Shown: positions 41,936 through 51,898, counted from the stretch's first letter. The stretch: DNA of 64,000 nucleotides from Microcystis elabens FACHB-917 (GCF_014698445.1 NZ_JACJSZ010000007.1:56283-120282), one strand, 5' to 3'. Numbers and translations: made by a program. Notes: generated from the letters alone by a model not told the origin.

Positions 41936-42400
41936 TCAGGACGCCTCGCCGGGGCGGCGGGCCGCCAGATCCCGGGTGGTCTCCGCCAGCACCACAGGCC
42001 GGGCCAAGCCCGGCTCCACCGCCTCGACCCGGCGCAGCCGCACCCGCACCTCGCCGCCGCCGCCGCGTCCGCCCCCGCGCAGGTTGCGGGCCACCTGATC
42101 GAGGGTGGGGGCCACCGCCTCGGCGTCGAGGCCCGCCGGGGCGGCGGCGATGACCAGATCGGCGCCGTTGTCGAACACCACCGGCACCTGGATCGCCCCC
42201 GGCACGCTCACCCGGGGGTTGTAGCTGATGGCGAAGGCCAGGCAGGAGAGCGACAGCAGGGCCGTGAAGCTGGTGATCCCCACGAGGCGGAAACGGATGC
42301 CCCAGCGGGCGAGGAATCCGGCGATGGTGAGCACCGCCAGCACCCCGCTGGCGGCACCCAGCCAGGTACCAGCCACGAGCAGGATCGGATCAGCGGCCAT
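41936..42400 (-). CDS. Ycf51 family protein (DUF2518)
   Basis: A 154-residue membrane protein with two amino-terminal hydrophobic helices (ILLVAGTWLGAASGVLAVLT and TSFTALLSLSCLAFAIS), then a beta-rich domain beginning NPRVSVPGAIQVPVVFDNGADL and a Gly/Arg-rich linker. The pattern is that of Ycf51, conserved in cyanobacteria and some plastids, of unknown function. It is divergent from the TamB gene across 44 bases. Confidence 0.75.
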   Translation of the reverse strand: MAADPILLVAGTWLGAASGVLAVLTIAGFLARWGIRFRLVGITSFTALLSLSCLAFAISYNPRVSVPGAIQVPVVFDNGADLVIAAAPAGLDAEAVAPTLDQVARNLRGGGRGGGGEVRVRLRRVEAVEPGLARPVVLAETTRDLAARRPGEAS

Positions 42401-42428
42401 GGGGCTGGGGAAGGCGTGACAAGCCCCC

Positions 42429-42434
42429 TATATT
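42429..42434 (+). promoter_or_regulatory. TATATT -10 element of the TamB gene
   Basis: TATATT at 42429-42434, 11 bases before ATG 42445; transcription would start near 42441, giving an almost leaderless message. This decides the start codon: TTG 42433 in the same frame overlaps the -10 and is unlikely. No good -35 hexamer is visible. Confidence 0.45.
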
Positions 42435-42444
42435 GCGGCCGCCC

Positions 42445-45400
42445 ATGGACAGCGACCGACCCCGGTGGATGCGATGGAAGCCTGACAGTCGGTCCCTCCC
42501 TGCCCGCCGGCGTGTGTGGAAGGGGCTTCTCGCCGTCGGTTTCCTGGGGGCGGGCCTGGGGGTCGGGGTCTTCTGGTTCGATCGCATCGTCGCCGACCTC
42601 TACGGCCGTTTCCGGCCCACCCTGGAGCGCCAGGTGGGCACGGCCATGGGCCGTCCCCTGGTGCTGGGGCCCTATCGGGGCCTGAGGCCCGATGGGCTCT
42701 GGATCGGCCCCAGCCGCTTCCTGCCGGGGTCCAGGGATGCCTCCACGGCTGCGGTGGAGGGCGTGCGGGTGCGCCTCGACCCGCTGGCCAGCCTGGCCCT
42801 GCGCGGGCTCGTGCTGGATGTCGGCCTCGAGCGGGCCCGGGCCGAGCTGCGTCGCAACGCCAGCGGCCAGTTCTGGGTGCTGGGCTCCGCTCCCCCGGGG
42901 CGGGAGCCGCCGCGGATCGACCTGCGCCTCGGCCTGCTCCAGCCCGCCGACCTGCGGGTGCGCGGCGCCGGCGCGACGGCCCTCCCCCTCGACCTCAGGC
43001 TCTCGGGCCGGGTGGCCGTGCGGCTGCACCGCCGGGAGATCGACCTGGGCCTGCGCCTGGCGCCCCCCGCCGGCCAGGGCGGCGGCTCGCTGCGGCTGGA
43101 CGCTGAGGGCCAGTGGCAGAGCCAGCGCTGGCAGGGCCGGCTGACGGCCCGCCGCCTGCCCCTGGCCCTGCTGAGGCCGCTGCTGCCGGCGGGCGATCGG
43201 GCCGGGGGCAGCCTGGCCGGGGAGGCCGATGGCCGGCTGGGGCTGCGGATCCAGCGGGGCAGGGCCTCCTGCGAGGGGGGGCTGGAACTGCGGGACGTGC
43301 GCTGGCTTCTGGGTACCGGCGCAACGCCGTTGACGGCCGAGCGATTACCTCTGAGCTGCCGTGATCGGGCCCTGATCCTGTCCGCCAGCACCTGGCGGTT
43401 CGGCCCCTGGGGCGGTCGTCTGACGGCCCGGGCCGATGCGGATCGCCGCCTTTCCCTGCAACTTGAAGCCCAGCCGCCGCCCCGTCACCCGCTCGGGCGG
43501 AAGCCGCTGCAGGCCGATCTCCAGGGGAGCTGGGGGGAGGGGCTGCTGCGCCTCACCCGGCTCGATGGCCGCCTCGGCAGCTCCAGCGTGCGGGCCAGCG
43601 GCAGCGTCGGCCGCTCCCTGGCCCTCGACGCCCGCTGGCGACTCGACCCCGACGACGTTCCCGCCGCCTCCCGGCTGCCGGACTGGGCGCGCCAGCCCCT
43701 GGCCGGCCGCCTGCGGGTGGACGGCCGGCCGGCGGCGCCCCGCCTGCGGCTGGAGACGGGCCAGGCCTCCCAGCGACTCCTGGGGCCCTGGCAGGCGGCT
43801 CTGGTGTGGAGCGACGGCCTGCTGCGGCTGGAGCGCTTCGGGGCCGACCGCCTCGCGGCCACGGCGCGGCTGCCGCTGACCTTCCAGGCGGGCAGGGGCC
43901 TGGTGGCCGGTCCGCTGCTGGCGCGGGTGGATGTGCGCGACTACCCCCTGTCCCGCCTCGATCCGCTGCTGGGCACCAGCCTGCAGGGCCAGCTGGATGC
44001 CGCGGGCACCATCGCCGGTCCCCTGGCGGAGCTGCGTCCCGACCTGCAGCTGCGTCTGCAACAGCCCGGCGCCGGCCTCCTGCTGCTGCGGGAAACCTGG
44101 CGCGGCCGCCTGCGGGACCGCTCGCTCGACCTCACCACGGTGGCGCCGACGCCGGACGGACGCCTCACGGCCCTGCTCGACCGCCGTTGGCAGCCGGTGC
44201 GGGCCACCATCGAACGGGACGGCGGCGTGCTGACCCTCGAAGGCCGGCCGGCCGCCTACCGCTGGCTGGCCCGCGCCTTCCCCCTGCGGGGTCTGGCGGT
44301 GGCCACCGGCCCGCAGCGCCGGCTGCGTCCCCTGCAGGGGGACCTCAGCGGCCGAGGCCGGCTGGGGCTGCAGCCCCTCGGCTTCGACGGCCGGGTTGAG
44401 CTGCTCTCGCCCGAGTTCCTGGGGGTGGGGGGACGGCGCATCCACGCCGATGTGGTCTACGACGACCGCCAGTACCGGGTGAAGGGGGTGATCGAGCCCC
44501 TCGGCGAGGGCCGCATCGCCGCCACGGTTTCCGGGCGCTGGAACGGGCCGTACCGGGCCCGCTTCGAGGCGCGCCGGCTCTCCACCCTGCTGTTCCGCCA
44601 GTTCACTGCCGCCTGGCCCATCTGGCGCGGCGCGCCGGCCCCGGACCGCGGGCGGGCCCGTGATCTGGGCAGCCTGGTGATCGACACCATGGCCGGCACG
44701 GTCACCGACCAGCTGCAGGCCCTGGCCCGGGCCGAGGAGCGCGTGGCCGCCCGGGAGCAGGCGGCCAGCCGGGCCAGCCGGGCGGAACGGCTGGATCGGC
44801 TGCAGGCCCGGATCGATGCCGCTCTGCTGCTCAGCGGCCCGGACTTCGCCCGCACCCGGGCCGACCTCCGGGCTACCGGCCACCTCTGGTTCAACCAGGG
44901 GGACCGGGCCGAGGCCCTGGCCGGCCAACCGTTCAAGGTGCGCCTGGAGGGGCCGCTGTCCGGGGGCAGCGGCCGCTTCAGCCTCGCCGACCTGCCCCTC
45001 TCGCTGCTGGCCCTGCTGACGCCGCTGCCGGACAACCTGCGCGGCAGCCTGGCCGCCAGCGGGCGCTACCGGCTGGGCGGCTCCCGCCCCGAGCTCAGCC
45101 TCGATCTGGCGCTGGTTGATGGGCGTCTAGGCGAACAGGCGCTGGCGCTGGAGCGGGGGCGGGTGGAGCTGAAGGACGAGGGGATCGGGCTGGATCTGGC
45201 CCTGCGGGCCGAGGGGGCCTCCCGCAGCGTCGACCTGGCGGGCACCATCCCGCTGGTGGCCTCCAGGCAGGGCCTGGAGCTGCGCCTGGCCACCCGGGGT
45301 GACGGCCTGCGCTTCCTCACCCGCCTGGGGGGCCAGGCCTTCGAGTGGCAGGAGGGCGGCGCCGACCTGCAGCTGCTGGTTCGCGGCAGCCTCGACGATC

Positions 45401-46800
45401 CGATCGCCAACGGCTTCCTGCGGCTGCGGGAGCTCCGCTGCCGCTTCATCGGCCAGGAGGTGCGCGAGGTGGACGCCACGATCCTGTTCGACTTCGAGCA
45501 GCTGGTGGTGCAGGAGTTCCGGGCCCGGGTGGGGCCCCAGGGGCTGGTGGGTGGCGAAGGCCGCCTGGGGCTGTTCCGGCCCCTGGGCGAGGAGCGGACC
45601 CTGCAGGTCAAGCTGGAGCAGGTGCCGCTCAAGGTGCCGCGCCTGGCGGCGGTGGGGGACGGGCAGCTGCATCTCAGCGGCAGCCTGGTGGCGCCCGTTC
45701 TCGGCGGCGACGTGGCGATCGGCCGCGGCACGATCAACGTCCAGCCGGGGCAGCTGGCGGCCAGCGAGCCGGTGTCCGACCAGCCGGTCCAGCCGCGCAC
45801 CATGCCCGAGCTGCTGGAGTCGAAATGGGACTTCCAGCAGCCGCTGGTGCTGCTGGGGCCCGACGTGGAGTCCACCACCGCCGAAAGCCTGCGCGCTTCG
45901 GTGCCCCGCTTCCCTTACCTCGCCTTCCAGGACATGACCCTGCGGCTGGGGCCGGACCTGCGGGTGGTGATCCCCAACATCGCCAACTTCACCACCGCCG
46001 GCCGCCTGCGCATCGCCGGGCGGCTGGATCCCTCCCTGCGGGCCTCCGGGGTGGTGCGGCTGCTGGGGGGACGGCTGAACCTGTTCACCACCAGCTTCAG
46101 CCTCGACCCCGACGCCCCCAACGTGGCGGTCTTCACCCCCTCCCTGGGGCTGGTGCCTTACCTCGACATCGCCCTGCGCACCCGCATCTCCGACAGCCTG
46201 AGCGTGCTCTCCCCTTCGGGAGTGGGGGACCTGGGCCCCTCGGTGCAGAACGCCCTCAACCAGGCCGGCCTGTCGGCCCTCAACCAGCTGAATCTGATCC
46301 TGGTGGTGGTGTCGGTGAGCGGACCGGCCGACCGCATCGCCGAGAACCTCAGGCTGCGCAGCAGCCCGCCCCTGCCGCAGGAGCGGCTGGTGGCGCTGAT
46401 CGGCGGCAACTCCCTGGCGGGCCTGAGCGGCGGCGGGGCCGGAGCCGCCCTGGCCACGGTGGTGGGCCAGACCCTGCTCTCGCCGCTGCTCTCGTCGCTC
46501 AGCGATGCCTTCGGACAGCGGGTGAGCCTGGCCCTCTACCCCACCTACGTGAACCAGGCGATCGATGCCCAGCGGGAGCTCACCACCCGGCGGGTGCCGC
46601 CCCAGCTGGTGCTCGGCGCCGAGATCGGTGTCGACATCACCAGCCGCTTCAGCATGTCGGTGCTGGCGGCCCCGAACCGCTCTGATGTGCCCCCTCAGAT
46701 GACCCTCACCTACAAGGCCTCCGACACGTTCAACCTGCAGACCTCCGTCGACACCGAGGGCGCCTGGCAGTCGCTGCTGCAGGTGTTCCTGCGCTTCTGA
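42445..46800 (+). CDS. TamB/DUF490-like envelope lipid-transfer protein
   Basis: A giant protein of 1,451 residues from ATG 42445, with one amino-terminal helix (GLLAVGFLGAGLGVGVFWF) and then continuous beta-strand repeats. It carries many short LRLDLR/GRL patterns and ends with the TamB-type carboxy domain (NLILVVVSVSGPADRIAENL, ERLVALIGGNSLAGL, VLGAEIGVDITSRFSMSVL). Such AsmA/TamB proteins form a groove bridging inner and outer membrane for phospholipids. An Ala/Arg-rich insert (ARAEERVAAREQAASRASRA) lies near 765-785. No Omp85/TamA partner is adjacent; the downstream ROK gene overlaps its stop by one base (TGATG). Confidence 0.85.
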   Translation: MDSDRPRWMRWKPDSRSLPARRRVWKGLLAVGFLGAGLGVGVFWFDRIVADLYGRFRPTLERQVGTAMGRPLVLGPYRGLRPDGLWIGPSRFLPGSRDASTAAVEGVRVRLDPLASLALRGLVLDVGLERARAELRRNASGQFWVLGSAPPGREPPRIDLRLGLLQPADLRVRGAGATALPLDLRLSGRVAVRLHRREIDLGLRLAPPAGQGGGSLRLDAEGQWQSQRWQGRLTARRLPLALLRPLLPAGDRAGGSLAGEADGRLGLRIQRGRASCEGGLELRDVRWLLGTGATPLTAERLPLSCRDRALILSASTWRFGPWGGRLTARADADRRLSLQLEAQPPPRHPLGRKPLQADLQGSWGEGLLRLTRLDGRLGSSSVRASGSVGRSLALDARWRLDPDDVPAASRLPDWARQPLAGRLRVDGRPAAPRLRLETGQASQRLLGPWQAALVWSDGLLRLERFGADRLAATARLPLTFQAGRGLVAGPLLARVDVRDYPLSRLDPLLGTSLQGQLDAAGTIAGPLAELRPDLQLRLQQPGAGLLLLRETWRGRLRDRSLDLTTVAPTPDGRLTALLDRRWQPVRATIERDGGVLTLEGRPAAYRWLARAFPLRGLAVATGPQRRLRPLQGDLSGRGRLGLQPLGFDGRVELLSPEFLGVGGRRIHADVVYDDRQYRVKGVIEPLGEGRIAATVSGRWNGPYRARFEARRLSTLLFRQFTAAWPIWRGAPAPDRGRARDLGSLVIDTMAGTVTDQLQALARAEERVAAREQAASRASRAERLDRLQARIDAALLLSGPDFARTRADLRATGHLWFNQGDRAEALAGQPFKVRLEGPLSGGSGRFSLADLPLSLLALLTPLPDNLRGSLAASGRYRLGGSRPELSLDLALVDGRLGEQALALERGRVELKDEGIGLDLALRAEGASRSVDLAGTIPLVASRQGLELRLATRGDGLRFLTRLGGQAFEWQEGGADLQLLVRGSLDDPIANGFLRLRELRCRFIGQEVREVDATILFDFEQLVVQEFRARVGPQGLVGGEGRLGLFRPLGEERTLQVKLEQVPLKVPRLAAVGDGQLHLSGSLVAPVLGGDVAIGRGTINVQPGQLAASEPVSDQPVQPRTMPELLESKWDFQQPLVLLGPDVESTTAESLRASVPRFPYLAFQDMTLRLGPDLRVVIPNIANFTTAGRLRIAGRLDPSLRASGVVRLLGGRLNLFTTSFSLDPDAPNVAVFTPSLGLVPYLDIALRTRISDSLSVLSPSGVGDLGPSVQNALNQAGLSALNQLNLILVVVSVSGPADRIAENLRLRSSPPLPQERLVALIGGNSLAGLSGGGAGAALATVVGQTLLSPLLSSLSDAFGQRVSLALYPTYVNQAIDAQRELTTRRVPPQLVLGAEIGVDITSRFSMSVLAAPNRSDVPPQMTLTYKASDTFNLQTSVDTEGAWQSLLQVFLRF

Positions 46801-47714
46801 TGGCCTCGTCCTCCCCCCCACCGCCCGGTGAGGCCCAGCTGATCGGCATCGATCTGGGCGGCACCGCCATCAAGCTGGCCCGCTGCGATCGCCACGGCAC
46901 CGTCCTCGCCGAGGCCGAGGTGCCCACGCCCCGGCCCGCGGTGCCGGGGGCGGTCTGCATGGCCCTGGCCGAGGCGGTCGAGGCGATCGACCCTGACGGC
47001 CATGCCGACCGGGTGGGCATTGGCCTGCCGGGGCCCTGCGATGCGGCCGGCCGGGTGGCGCGGATCTCCATCAACCTGCCGGGCTGGCGGGATGTGCCCC
47101 TGGCGGTCTGGCTTGAAGCCCGGCTGGAACGGCGGGTGATCCTGGGCAATGACGCCAACTGCGCCCTGCTCGGGGAGGCCTGGCTGGGGGCGGCCCGGGG
47201 TGTGGGCGACGTGCTGCTGCTCACCCTGGGCACTGGTGTCGGCGGGGCGGTGCTGCTGGAGGGCCGGCTGTTCACCGGCCACGGCGGCGCGGCCGCCGAG
47301 CCGGGCCTGATCGGCGTGGATCCGGACGGCCCCCCCTGCCGCAGCGGCAACCGGGGCTCCCTGGAGCAGTTCTGCAGCCTCGGCGGCCTGGCCCGCCTCA
47401 GCCCGCTCGATCCGCGCGAGCTCTGCTGCCGCGCCGACGCCGGCGACGCGGAGGCCCTGGCGGTGTGGGAGGCCTATGGACGGCCCCTGGGGGTGGGGCT
47501 CAGTTCCCTGCTCTACGTGCTCACCCCGGAGCTGGTGCTGATCGGCGGCGGCCTCGGTGCCGCCAGCCACCACTTCCTGCCGGCGGTGTGGCGGGAGGTG
47601 GAGGAGCGGGTGCTGGCGGTGAGCCGGGAGGGGCTGGCGATCCGCCGCTGCGCCCTGGGCAACGGTGCCGGCCGGCTGGGGGCGGTGCGGCTGGCGCTGG
47701 ACCGCTTGGGATGA
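46800..47714 (+). CDS. ROK family sugar kinase (glucokinase-like)
   Basis: A 304-residue cytoplasmic kinase. The phosphate-1 loop [17 protein letters not shown] is at residue about 15, and GIGLPGPCD and [20 protein letters not shown] (the catalytic aspartate, shown as [12 protein letters not shown]) follow. Phosphate-2 [15 protein letters not shown] and a shortened ROK zinc-type region [15 protein letters not shown]...[14 protein letters not shown] are also visible. Most ROK enzymes phosphorylate glucose or related sugars. Start ATG 46800 overlaps the TamB stop. It belongs to a TamB-ROK-proA-folB run. Confidence 0.85.
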   Translation: MASSSPPPPGEAQLIGIDLGGTAIKLARCDRHGTVLAEAEVPTPRPAVPGAVCMALAEAVEAIDPDGHADRVGIGLPGPCDAAGRVARISINLPGWRDVPLAVWLEARLERRVILGNDANCALLGEAWLGAARGVGDVLLLTLGTGVGGAVLLEGRLFTGHGGAAAEPGLIGVDPDGPPCRSGNRGSLEQFCSLGGLARLSPLDPRELCCRADAGDAEALAVWEAYGRPLGVGLSSLLYVLTPELVLIGGGLGAASHHFLPAVWREVEERVLAVSREGLAIRRCALGNGAGRLGAVRLALDRLG

Positions 47715-47722
47715 TGGGGACC

Positions 47723-49054
47723 ATGAGCCAGACCATCACCCCTCCCCCCGGCGTCGTGCCGGAGCCCGACCCCCAGCTGCTGCAGCGGGCCGCCTCGGTG
47801 CGCCGGGCCGCCATGGCCCTGGGTCAGGCCAGCGACGCCGAACGCCGCGACGCCGTGGCGGCGATGGCCGAGGCGCTGGAGGACGCCACCGCCGAGATCC
47901 TCGAGGCCAACCGGGCGGATCTGGCCGCCGCCGCCACTGAGGGGCTGGCGCCGGCCCTGGTGGCGCGCCTCAAGCTGGATGCCCCGAAGCTGGAGGGTGC
48001 CATCGCCGGCGTTCGCCAGGTGGCGGCCCTGGCGGATCCGGTGGGCCGGCGCCAGCTGCACACCGAGCTCGATGTGGGGCTGGTGCTGGAGCGGGTGAGC
48101 GTGCCCCTGGGGGTGCTGGGGGTGATCTTCGAGGCCCGGCCCGATGCGGTGATGCAGATCGGCTCGCTGGCGATCCGCTCCGGCAACGGCGCCCTGCTCA
48201 AGGGGGGGCGGGAGGCCAGCCGCAGCTGCCAGGCGATCGGGGCGGCCCTGCAGCGGGGCCTGGCCGGCAGCGCCGTCGCCCCCGGCTGCCTGGAGCTGCT
48301 CACCAGCCGCGAGGAGAGCCTGGGGCTGCTGCGTCTCGACGGCCTGGTGGATCTGATCATCCCCAGGGGGTCGAACGCCCTGGTGCGCTTCATCCAGGAC
48401 AACACCCGCATCCCGGTGCTGGGCCATGCCGACGGCATCTGCCATCTGTATGTGGATCGGGCCGCCGACCCGGCCCCAGCCCTGCGCATCGCCCTCGACA
48501 GCAAGACCCAGTACCCGGCGGCCTGCAACGCCATCGAGACCCTGCTGGTGCACCGGTCCATTGCCCCGGCCTTCCTGGGTGAGGCGCTGACGGCCTTCGC
48601 CGCGGCGGGGGTGGAGCTGCGCGGCGATGCCGCCGCCTGCGCCCTGGGGGTGGAGCTGGCGGCCGGGCCCGGCGCCTGGGACACCGAATACTCGGATCTG
48701 ATCCTGAACGTGAAGGTGGTGGAGGACCTGGAGGCAGCCCTGGAGCACATCGGCCGTCACGGCTCCCGCCACACCGATGCCATCGCCACCGCCGATCCGC
48801 TGGCCGCTGACCGGTTCCTGCGGGCGGTGGACAGCGCCGGGGTGTTCCTCAACTGCTCCACCCGCTTCGCCGACGGCAACCGCTACGGCTTCGGCGCCGA
48901 GGTGGGCATCAGCACCCAGACCCTGCCGCCGCGGGGGCCGGTGGGGCTCGAGGGGCTGGTCACCTATCGCTACCGGCTGCGGGGGGAGGGCCACATCGCC
49001 GCCGACTACGCCGACGGCACCCGGCAGTTCAGCCACCGCCCCCTGCCCCTGTGA
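47723..49054 (+). CDS. proA: gamma-glutamyl phosphate reductase
   Basis: Reduces gamma-glutamyl phosphate with NADPH in proline synthesis. The protein is 443 residues from ATG 47723 ([10 protein letters not shown]); ATG 47711/47714 in frame are alternatives that overlap the ROK stop. Visible family blocks: [48 protein letters not shown] and the catalytic cysteine in [13 protein letters not shown] near residue 268, and the ending [23 protein letters not shown]. Overlaps folB by 4 bases (GTGA). proB is not in the window. Confidence 0.95.
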   Translation: MSQTITPPPGVVPEPDPQLLQRAASVRRAAMALGQASDAERRDAVAAMAEALEDATAEILEANRADLAAAATEGLAPALVARLKLDAPKLEGAIAGVRQVAALADPVGRRQLHTELDVGLVLERVSVPLGVLGVIFEARPDAVMQIGSLAIRSGNGALLKGGREASRSCQAIGAALQRGLAGSAVAPGCLELLTSREESLGLLRLDGLVDLIIPRGSNALVRFIQDNTRIPVLGHADGICHLYVDRAADPAPALRIALDSKTQYPAACNAIETLLVHRSIAPAFLGEALTAFAAAGVELRGDAAACALGVELAAGPGAWDTEYSDLILNVKVVEDLEAALEHIGRHGSRHTDAIATADPLAADRFLRAVDSAGVFLNCSTRFADGNRYGFGAEVGISTQTLPPRGPVGLEGLVTYRYRLRGEGHIAADYADGTRQFSHRPLPL

Positions 49055-49413
49055 GCGAGGCGATCCATGTGCGGGGCCTGAGGGTGTGGGCCCATGTGGG
49101 GGTCTACGAGCAGGAGCGGCTCCATGGGCAGTGGTTCGAGATCGCCTTCTCCCTGGGGGCGGACCTGGCCGCCACGGCCCGCAGCGACGATCTCAGCCAG
49201 GGCTTCGACTACGGCCGCGGCATCGCCGCGCTGCAGGAGCAGGCCCGCACGATCCGCTGCCAGACCCTGGAGCATTACAGCGAGCTGATCCTCGACGCCC
49301 TGGAAGGTTGCTACGGGCCCATCCCCCTGGCTGTGGAGCTCAGCAAGTGCCGGGTGCCGGTGCCCGGCTTCGATGGGAGCGTGGTGGTTAGCCGCCGGCG
49401 GCGCTGGGGGTGA
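49051..49413 (+). CDS. folB: dihydroneopterin aldolase
   Basis: Cleaves dihydroneopterin to 6-hydroxymethyl-dihydropterin and glycolaldehyde in folate synthesis. The protein is 120 residues, starting with GTG 49051 overlapping the proA stop. [20 protein letters not shown] carries the typical tunnelling-fold start (shown as [13 protein letters not shown]), and the substrate-anchoring glutamate lies in [18 protein letters not shown]. Length matches the family. Confidence 0.92.
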   Translation: MSEAIHVRGLRVWAHVGVYEQERLHGQWFEIAFSLGADLAATARSDDLSQGFDYGRGIAALQEQARTIRCQTLEHYSELILDALEGCYGPIPLAVELSKCRVPVPGFDGSVVVSRRRRWG

Positions 49414-49482
49414 GTGGGCGTCGGGGAGCACATCCTGGACGGCCTGCCGGAGGCGAGACTCCCGGCTGTGCGACCCCGTTCC

Positions 49483-50826
49483 ATGACGACGGACCTGCGG
49501 CCTGAACCGTCCGAGGGAGCCTCCCGAGACGCCGTTCGTCGCCTGCAGCGGGCCACCGGCCTGGGCGGCGCGCTGGTGATCGGCCTGGGGTCGATCCTGG
49601 GGACCGGCGTGTTCGTCAGCCTGGCCCTGGCGGCGCAGCCGGCCGGCGAGGCCCTTCCCCTGGCGATCCTGCTGGCGGCCCTGCTGGCGGGAGCCAACGG
49701 GCTCTCGGCCGCCCAGCTGGCGGCGGTGATGCCGGTGAGCGGCGGCAGCTACGAGTACGGCCGCCGCCTGATCTCGCCCCTGGCCGGCTTCACCGCCGGC
49801 TGGCTGTTTCTCTGCGCCAAGACGGCGTCGGCGGCGGCCGCCGCCCTCGGCCTGGCCGCCTATCTGGGGAGCCTGCTGGCGGTGGATCCGCTCCTCTTGC
49901 GCTGGTGGCCGCCGCTGGCGGTGGGGCTGATCACCGCCGCCGCGCTGGCGGGACTGCGGCGCAGCCAGTGGCTCAACAGCCTGCTGGTGGGCAGCACGGT
50001 GCTGAGCCTGCTGCTGTTCGTCGTCGCCGCGGCCCTGCTGCCGCCCCTGCCCGTCGCCGCCACGGCCGCCGCCACGGGCCCGGCGGGTCTGGCCCGGGCC
50101 ACGGCGCTGGTGTTCGTGGCCTTCACGGGCTACGGCCGCATCGCGACGATGGGTGAGGAGGTGCGGCGGCCCGAGCGCACCATTCCCCGTGCCGTGCTGC
50201 TCACCCTGGCGGTGGCCCTGCTGCTCTATCTGGCGGTGGCCGCTTCGGCCCTGCGCCTGGCCGGTCCCATCGGTATGGCCGCCAGCGTGACGGCGTCGGC
50301 AACGGCGGCCCCAGCGCCGGCTCCGCCCCTGGCGCGTCTGCTGCTGGAGGCGGGCTGGCCCTGGGGCAGCTGGATCGTGGCCCTGGGGGCCAGCCTTGCC
50401 CTGGCCGGGGTGCTGCTCAACCTGATCCTCGGGCTCTCGCGGGTGTGGCTGGCGATGGGCCGTCGCGGCGACATGCCGCCGGGCCTGGCGGCTCTCGATG
50501 CGGCCGGCATCAGCCCAAGGACGGCGGTGCTCCTGAGCGGGGCGCTCGCCGCCCTGCTGAGCCTCAGCGGCCGGCTGGAGCTCACCTGGGGCTTCAGCGC
50601 CTTCACCGTGCTGGGTTACTACGCCATCACCAATCTCTGTGTGCTGCGCCTGCAGCCCGAGCAGCGGCGCTTTCCCGTGCTCCTCGCCTGGCTGGGGCTG
50701 ATCAGCTGCCTGGCGCTGGCCTTCCAGGTGCCGCCGGAGGCCTGGCTCAGCGGCCTGGCGGTGATGGGCCTGGGCCTGCTGTGGCGCTGGGGCTACCGGG
50801 GATGGCGCAGGGAGCCAACCCCCTGA
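49483..50826 (+). CDS. APC-superfamily amino-acid permease
   Basis: A 447-residue transporter with about 12 hydrophobic helices. The first transmembrane segment has the unwound motif LVIGLGSILGTGVFVSLAL typical of the APC (amino acid/polyamine/organocation) family, and the GYGRIATMGEEVRRPERTIPRA loop (shown as GYGRIATMGEEV) is the conserved helix 6-7 junction. Start ATG 49483 (MTTDLRPEP) gives a normal cytoplasmic amino end. Substrate unknown. It follows folB at 69 bases and precedes the tRNA gene. Confidence 0.88.
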   Translation: MTTDLRPEPSEGASRDAVRRLQRATGLGGALVIGLGSILGTGVFVSLALAAQPAGEALPLAILLAALLAGANGLSAAQLAAVMPVSGGSYEYGRRLISPLAGFTAGWLFLCAKTASAAAAALGLAAYLGSLLAVDPLLLRWWPPLAVGLITAAALAGLRRSQWLNSLLVGSTVLSLLLFVVAAALLPPLPVAATAAATGPAGLARATALVFVAFTGYGRIATMGEEVRRPERTIPRAVLLTLAVALLLYLAVAASALRLAGPIGMAASVTASATAAPAPAPPLARLLLEAGWPWGSWIVALGASLALAGVLLNLILGLSRVWLAMGRRGDMPPGLAALDAAGISPRTAVLLSGALAALLSLSGRLELTWGFSAFTVLGYYAITNLCVLRLQPEQRRFPVLLAWLGLISCLALAFQVPPEAWLSGLAVMGLGLLWRWGYRGWRREPTP

Positions 50827-50911
50827 GAACCCCGCCCCTTGCCGGGTCGCCGGGTCTGTCCTGTTGTCGCTGCAGGGGTTGTCCCCGGATCGTCGACTAA
50901 TATGTGAATAA

Positions 50912-50985
50912 CGGGGCGTGGCGCAGCTTGGTAGCGCGGGTGCTTTGGGAGCACTAGGTCGCAGGTTCGAATCCTGTCGCCCCGA
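50912..50985 (+). tRNA. tRNA-Pro (anticodon UGG)
   Basis: A full cloverleaf: acceptor CGGGGCG/CGCCCCG, D stem GCGC/GCGC, anticodon stem GGTGC/GCACT with loop TTTGGGA (anticodon TGG), T-arm GCAGG-TTCGAAT-CCTGT, and discriminator A. The CCA end is not encoded. A TAATAT -10 at 50898-50903 would start transcription about 7 bases later, matching the mature 5' end. Its 3' side is where the window changes to accessory genes. Confidence 0.97.
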
Positions 50986-51076
50986 TTGACTTTTCACCGA
51001 TCGACCAAGGGAGATGGGAGAGATTTGGGGAGAGATTCCCGCTCCCCCTGTCGCAACGTGGGCGCTCCCGCTCCAG

Positions 51077-51097
51077 ATGGGAGAGGTTCTCTCCCAT
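51077..51097. repeat. 9-bp inverted repeat downstream of tRNA-Pro
   Basis: ATGGGAGAG, GTT, CTCTCCCAT: a perfect 9-bp palindrome with a 3-base loop. The 10-mer AGATGGGAGA occurs again at about 51,012, 60 bases upstream. There is no integrase or obvious repeated tRNA end, so it may be a terminator-like hairpin or a remnant of an element. Between tRNA and next gene (50986-51182) I see nothing else. Confidence 0.4.
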
Positions 51098-51182
51098 GCT
51101 CCATCGGACTGGATGCGCCACTGAAGACAGATCGCCGTGGGGCCTCCAGGATTGAGGTCCTGATCTGCCAAGGGCTGAGGTT

Positions 51183-51569
51183 GTGTCCACTCGCCTGATC
51201 GTTTCCGACAACCGTGACGACCCGGGCAACCCGCTGGTGCTCGATGGTGAAGCCATTGACGCAGCGGCGCGGGATCCACTGGCCATCGGAAAGCTGATGG
51301 TCGATCAGGTCTGGGCAGAGGGGACCGATCCCACGGGGGGAGGCCTGTACTACGAACGCAACAGCAACCAGCACCGGCGGCTGCAGGCCTTTGAGACAGG
51401 CAGCGAAGACTTCATGACCGGCGGCTGGGTGCGGGTGCTGGCTACCGCCGAGCAGGTCCGCAAGGAGCGTCCCGGAATGGAGCGTGCCGCCAAAGCTGGC
51501 CTGGTGAGGATCCATGGCACCCACCGGGGCGTGCTGCTGGTGGAGTTCCTGGACGTTCCCTGGGGCTGA
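51183..51569 (+). CDS. hypothetical protein after the tRNA
   Basis: A 128-residue soluble protein from GTG 51183. Segments include STRLIVSDNRDDPGNPLVLD, WAEGTDPTGGGLYYERNSNQ, DFMTGGWVRVLATAEQV and AGLVRIHGTHRGVLLVEFLD. The last two stretches alternate polar and hydrophobic residues as in a small beta domain. No family recognised. It is the first gene on the accessory side of the tRNA; there is no upstream ribosome site better than AGGGCTGAGG. Confidence 0.5.
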   Translation: MSTRLIVSDNRDDPGNPLVLDGEAIDAAARDPLAIGKLMVDQVWAEGTDPTGGGLYYERNSNQHRRLQAFETGSEDFMTGGWVRVLATAEQVRKERPGMERAAKAGLVRIHGTHRGVLLVEFLDVPWG

Positions 51570-51614
51570 GCAATCGCCGCAGGGCTCCGGTCGGCAGCGG
51601 CAGTCCTTCAGCGT

Positions 51615-51633
51615 GCCACGGCTGCGCCGTGGC
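51615..51633 (+). repeat. 8-bp hairpin in a palindrome-rich gap
   Basis: GCCACGGC-TGC-GCCGTGGC lies 46 bases after the 51183 gene. Two further short palindromes follow: GGGCA/TGCCC at 51721-51732 and CTGGGG/CCCCAG at 51744-51760, and the core GGCTGCG occurs three times (51620, 51708, 51772). The 435-base gap 51570-52004 otherwise has no gene but holds the regulated promoter at its end. Confidence 0.4.
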
Positions 51634-51898
51634 GTGCATCGGCCAGCCGCCGCCGCCCTCCGCTCCGGGGCCGGTGTGGGGGTTGGCGTGCATGGCGGCC
51701 GTCCCGCGGCTGCGGTGGCCGGGCAGTTGCCCCGTGCATGGGGCTGGGGTGCTGCCCCAGGTTTCCTCGCGCGGCTGCGCGGCCGGTTGGGCATCCAGGG
51801 CTGAATCTGGCGGGCCTGGTTATTAGCTTCCCGATCCATCCGCGCATGGCTTTGCTTTGCGTAGATCCATTGCCCCGCAGCCGCTCTGCCCGCTGCTC

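Noticed and set aside
50954..51286. Minus-strand frame ending in ATGFEPAT
   Set aside because: This peptide is the familiar spurious translation of the antisense strand of a tRNA T-arm; the tRNA-Pro explains it.
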